DNA from: Lineus longissimus
Taxonomy: Eukaryota; Nemertea; Pilidiophora; Heteronemertea; Lineidae
Reading direction: 5' to 3'
Assembly: GCF_910592395.1 (NCBI RefSeq)
Contig: NC_088310.1
Location: forward strand, 24,135,491-24,199,490
DNA: 64,000 nt
The position numbers and the translations under genes were made by a program. The notes beneath the pieces were generated by a model. It was not told where the DNA came from. It saw only the letters and a list, made by a program, of their open reading frames with translations, and ran no database searches. This document shows positions 58,901 to 64,000 of the stretch, piece after piece. How positions within the stretch are numbered: the first letter of the stretch is position 1; each line of letters begins with the position of its first letter.

Positions 58901-61900
58901 CTCCCGGGAAGGCAACTTACTGTGTTTGAAACAGTGTTAGCGTCTATAAATTATTTTGTAAAAATTATATTAGATATAGTTTGAATTACAACGTATTACT
59001 TATTCTGATGCGCGTATAATACAACACCCGATTTCAGGTTTCGGTTAATGAAAGAAAAATGAGCCATCTTGACGCTGCCATATTGGACCTAAAGAGCTAT
59101 GATCAACGGCTTAATGTTTAACAACCAAGAATAGTGCTTATGTTACAGGATTATAGACATTAATCTCTTTTTTGTCTTAATAACCAAAAACCTTCGGGCC
59201 AACTTTAAAAATTAGCACCGGCGTCGATCCTTAAGAAAGGGCGGTAAGGGGTCACAGCGGGTCCTCACGCCCTAAGAATACCGGGTTCCGCAGGATTTGT
59301 GTCCCTCTCTGGTAGTCACATCTGTCTGAGTAGGGTTCACCGAAATGCTCCCTCGCTTGGTCCCTGGGGGTGCATCTTGAACTCTCACTCTACGTCTGTA
59401 ATAATGGGTAATCTGGTACGCGCACTCGGTTCACTGAAGCCATATCGACGTGATAAGACCCTTCAAAAGCTGTCCTTTTTTCATTTCGCCTTACTATGTC
59501 ACTCCGGCACTCTCTTACAATCCGGCGGTTTTCCAGCGTTGAATCTTCATTCGTTTTATTCAGCGGAAGATTTGAAATTACAATCACTTGCGGGAACCAA
59601 GCACAAATTGATGACGGTCTTTAAATTCCATTAGATCTTCCAATTTTCGTCAAATCATTTATCTTTGTCCGTTTACTGCTCTCCGTTTTTTGTCGTTTTT
59701 CGGCATTGGCTGTGTGGTGCGCTTACCCAAATCAAATTCATTAAACAATCGAACTGGAGTTGAATATAAAAAAGATAAGGACAACATATCTTCGGCCAAC
59801 ACATGCTAAATATCCTTCTAGCCTCCATAGCGTTATCTTGGAAAAGTTTTGAAATGATTTCGAATCTATTTCACCAAACCACAAATTATGTTATTCTGCG
59901 AGTAGCGTTCTCAAGGTACCGACAGGCGTTTTAAGAATCCGTCACCCCACGAAATCAATTACACTGCCCATAAGCCAAGAAATCAGTGGAAGATACTGAA
60001 ATGGCTCCATTAACACTGATGACAGATAACAAGAAGCGAAAACTGTAAGTGCATGTTCGCATCTCCCGTGGGGATGCTCTAAAATCTGACAGATGGCGGA
60101 ACGAAACTCCTTCAAGAAGCTGTCATCCGATCGGTAGTGAACGGGCTGGGCGCCCTACCGAGTTAGTCCCTTCATCGACCACTAATGGGCCACGACTTTC
60201 AAGGGTTTCTTTGAACTTTGCCCCTTCTTGTGTCCGAGACCTTTTTTTCGGTAGTGGTCCTTTCTTGAGGTTGTAAGACGCGTCCATACAATGCAGAACC
60301 AGCGCTGGGTGTATTTCAAGATGAATGCGGAGTACTGCAAAATGACCTAGGAATGTTGAATACGGACATTCTGCAAAAGGGTCGTAATAATCCAATGCCA
60401 TGGTCATAGGAATCGGGAACCAGGAAAACTATCCTACCCTAGATTTCGATGGCAACTTAAGGGACATGGCTAACAGAAACTATTACTTTTCATTGAAGGG
60501 TACAGTGATAATCGTTTTAGCGCGAACACGAATTTTACAGATAGAGTATTCCTGCTACACCAGCCTTTTGCCTGACCACGTGTATGTACACTATTGTAAG
60601 GCAGCTACCCAATAAGTGGTCCCTTGTGTCAATTTCATCAAAAACTACAATAGATCCTTAAACGTATGGTGATTGAATTTAGTTCATTGTACATACTATA
60701 TATGACTCTTACTATCAACTCACTATCACATGAATAACCCTTTTGTCCTCTTTATCTAATTTGGCCAGCATTTTCATCGACTCTCTGTACAATATGAAAC
60801 TCCATTCAAACTGAGTTATTCTCTCCATTAATATTTATGATCGGGTAGCCCCCCCGAGCCCCGCGGTTCCTCAGAGGTTCGCTTGTCCATTACTTGTACG
60901 GCCCAATGTGTTATGCTGCGGCCAGCCCTATTTGAGCGGACAGGGATACTGTCTCAGACGGAGACAGGGTATGCATTTGAGATCGACATCGCGTATGATA
61001 TTGCCTTATCGTTGCCTTTTCTTGACCTTAATTTCTCTCAACAGCACCCTCGGTTTATTGTGGTCTGTTATGGACGATTGCTTTCATCTTCTCATGGGCA
61101 ACCAATTTTCCTTTTTAAAAATCATCTTATCTTGCCCATGGTTTGATAAAGCGTAGTAATAATATTTGAGGAGATGATTTTATGTCGCGTAAATAGTCGA
61201 AATCTGAGAAAGAACGCTGAGATGTATTTGGCATTCACAGACAGAGTTGCGGGTCAAAAACGCGCTGTGGTACAGAACTGCCTGATGAAAAGACACTGAC
61301 GAAGTCATCGGTGAGGGCCGGGGTTGTGGGTAATGGATTGCTGAAATGAAGAAAATGCTGAATTAGATTTTATCATGTTCATTGTATGAAGGGTTGGATT
61401 CACAACGAAATATTTTTATTCACGGCATCTCCGAATGCCGCTGCGCTGGTGATTTCCTCATGAAACAGTTAGTCGTGTCTCCGAGTGTTACATTGCCTTG
61501 GACCTCTTGTCCCCAGGCTAATGCGGCTGTGTCTTAGCGCTGTGAGACGCTCAAGGAGGCGAAGTCACGTCTGATCGAACCTTCCCATAGGAGGGCTTTT
61601 CCAGATCGCATTAGCACTAAGTGGAGCCTTTCATAACAGTTCAGTAGCTGTGATTAAAAACGCGAGCGTAGAACGAGCGGCAAAGCTCTGGCTCCGCAAT
61701 CCGCTAGCACGAAGGAAAGCTTTTACCAACATGTTTTATCTCATAATTGGACAAGGCTTTTGAGAGCGAATAGTATAAATGTTCAGAAGTATTATCCGCT
61801 TTCAAAATGGGATGATGTTACCAGATTTGCATGTTTCGCTACCGGCGTGAAATCGTATCTTGGCTGGGATTTCTATTCCGTCTTAACCAGCACGGCTTAT

Positions 61901-64000
61901 CGTCTTCGCGGTAAAAATCATGCCATCTTATCCATAGTTATGCTGCCCTTCAGGGAGTTCGATTAGAAGGAAAATTTCAATATTTTACTTTATCTCATCG
62001 TGTGGTTTAAGCTTAGATTGAGTTTTATTCAAATTGTCCCTTGGGCTTTCGCAAATTGAAATATTATCTCAGGAAGTGTTTCATGAAACATAACTAAACA
62101 CATCCCCAATAGAAGCGCGTGGCCCCATTTCCATTTTTCATTACTCTCGAGAATTGGCTGAAGAAAAATTCAGATTGCCTTTCTTCTCGCAAAGAGACCG
62201 CATTTTTCACTCCGCATTATCCACACAATCATTCCAATAACCCGCAAATAATGAGAAAAAACCAACAACCTCACAAAAATTACCGACATGTTTACCAGCA
62301 ATGCTTCTCCATTCCCAATCGTAATGACAATATTTTCGAAGTTGCCACATGAGCTCCCATCTGGCTCAACTACGCATTTCATTTAAAAGATGCAATTTTG
62401 CTTGTCATTTTTTGGTAAATAAGGATTCGGTAAGCGAATCTGAGGCCAATGTAACAGAACATTGGGAATATACTACATCTTGTGAGCTCATCCTTTTAAT
62501 TTTCAGAGCTTCAAATATCTAGATTTTGTGTTGTATTATTGACTGTACTTTTAATGAATTTCGATATACATCATATAAACGTGTATTGATTAACATATCG
62601 AGTGACAATTACAGACATGGTATGTCTCAATCTCGCGCACTGCTGTTCTCTAAACATCGTGAATATTGGCATTCACAACAGCTAATCACCGATCTCTGAT
62701 TGCCTATTGTGCGCATGTCGTCATCAAGTTACAAATTCTGCAAGTTTTAGTTCACGAATTTCTGATGCCCTTACCACAGTTTCAGAAATATGCAACAAAG
62801 AAAACAGATATGCACTCCGTAGAGGTTTTTCGGTAAAATCTAGATTGTCGAATGTTTTTTGAGATGCGTGCCTGTAATGCTTTTCCATTTCGCTGAAAAT
62901 CCTCTACACATGGGGTGCGTATTCTTGTTGGAAACCAGTCAAAAGCACAAAAACCCGTGTTTCTATGAGCGCATCATGTGGTCACACCGATACGTGACAG
63001 ATGCATTAGTCTGGGCACAACCTCATGCAACTCACCCAAATTCAATTGGCACTCTCTCTATCTTCTTCTACAGCGGCCACTAACAAGCCAAATGAAGAAA
63101 TAAAATTTGTCTGATCCACTTTACTCTAGTTGTCTACATTTCCATGGCAACATCTCACAAGCACCTGTCGCGAAGCCGGCGATTCGTACCTAATGGGAAA
63201 ACGATAAACAGTATGATTACCAAATACAAGCCACAAATCTAATTCATTAGACCTAGTTACGCCAATAAAGTCTATTTGTTGGCTGTAACCTATACTGATT
63301 TTATTTCTAAATAATCCCCCACAGTGCTAAATATTTGCGTGCCGCCATCATTGGTTGTTTGGTGAAACGACTTTAGATAATTATGCACCAGTGGTAATAG
63401 AACAAGCGATGATGATTGATTTCCTCAGAATCAAGACAGGTCGTATACGTTATTTGGATCCACTTAGCCATGATTATCATGCTAATAATGCTAACATAAT
63501 TTGTTATAGCTGATGCACAATTCACTAGCTGACGGTCTTCATTTGGGAGTGATAGTGCGTGGTTAGGGAACCATTTCGCGGCAATGTACACGGCAGAGTT
63601 GAGTACAATTTGAGTACTATTAAAAATCGAAGTGCCCCGGGCCAGGCTCAAATTGAATTCGTGTGATGACTATGAGGAATTAAGCCCATCTTGCTGTCCG
63701 TATCAAGCAATGCAGACTCGTCCATCAATTTCTGTTATCGCTTTACATATTCCCATAATCAAGATGATAGTGAAAGTTATTCTCATCATTTACAAATGTA
63801 CTTCACAATAACCTTTACCTCTATTCGCGAAATAATTTAAAATGCGTACATGTATTATTAGAATTACTGAGGCAAACACGTTTCGTGCAAATCGTAGCAT
63901 CCGCTCGCTCTGCGAGGTTGCGGGCAATCCAAAATGGCTGAAAGTGTCGGCCATCTTGGATATAGAAATGTGATGACAATGATGGTCGTTAATATACAGT
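55988..64000. other. Intron 2 of the PROP-like gene or intergenic DNA
   Basis: About 8 kb with no supportable exon. I searched for a codon pattern matching the rest of the homeodomain and saw none. A 123-codon minus-strand frame (58504-58875) and other short frames have no recognised family. The stretch may be a large intron with regulatory DNA, as often found around developmental homeobox genes. Confidence 0.4.

Overview
The window is nuclear DNA from an animal. Genes are split into short exons with GT..AG introns, and no bacterial-style operons are visible. The families present are a vertebrate-type MATE transporter, a K2P potassium channel, a BRICHOS protein, the Pol III subunit RPC6, cornichon and a PROP-type homeobox gene. 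Together with large non-coding stretches, they suggest a marine invertebrate (lophotrochozoan or invertebrate deuterostome). The species cannot be named from the sequence. The palindromic 8-mer TACATGTA is strikingly frequent throughout.

Layout. 230-4596 (+): the 3' eleven exons of a SLC47/MATE transporter, ending in an unusual 11-residue tandem repeat rich in N-glycosylation sequons. 5224-6783 (-): an intronless ORF for a very cysteine-rich protein with an acidic Ser/Asp tail. 8009-10354 (-): a complete six-exon type II membrane protein with a BRICHOS-like domain. 12492-15031 (-): a complete five-exon two-pore-domain K+ channel. 18665-21289 (-): a four-EF-hand calmodulin-like protein. 22258-24903 (-): complete POLR3F in nine exons. 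25235-26720 (+): complete CNIH1 in five exons, head-to-head with POLR3F across 331 bp.

From about 27.7 kb the window becomes gene-poor. Three phase-compatible exons at 29500, 35363 and 37423 (+) may belong to one gene that I do not recognise. A terminal-inverted-repeat element at 39826-40923 carries an N-terminal Harbinger/HARBI1-like ORF that stops before the DDE catalytic region. At 49931-55987 (+) lie the first two coding exons of a PROP1-like paired-class homeobox gene. Its exon for the end of the homeodomain is not in the window, so it probably lies beyond 64000.

Mobile DNA. Two copies of a ~205-bp element (17175-17375 and 41404-41610) have CACGGTG-type inverted ends and perfect 5-bp target-site duplications, like Transib/RAG-family transposons. 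A further hairpin-like MITE candidate is at 11525-11695. All exon models were made by eye from splice signals, reading phase and family resemblance; no alignment or transcript evidence was available.
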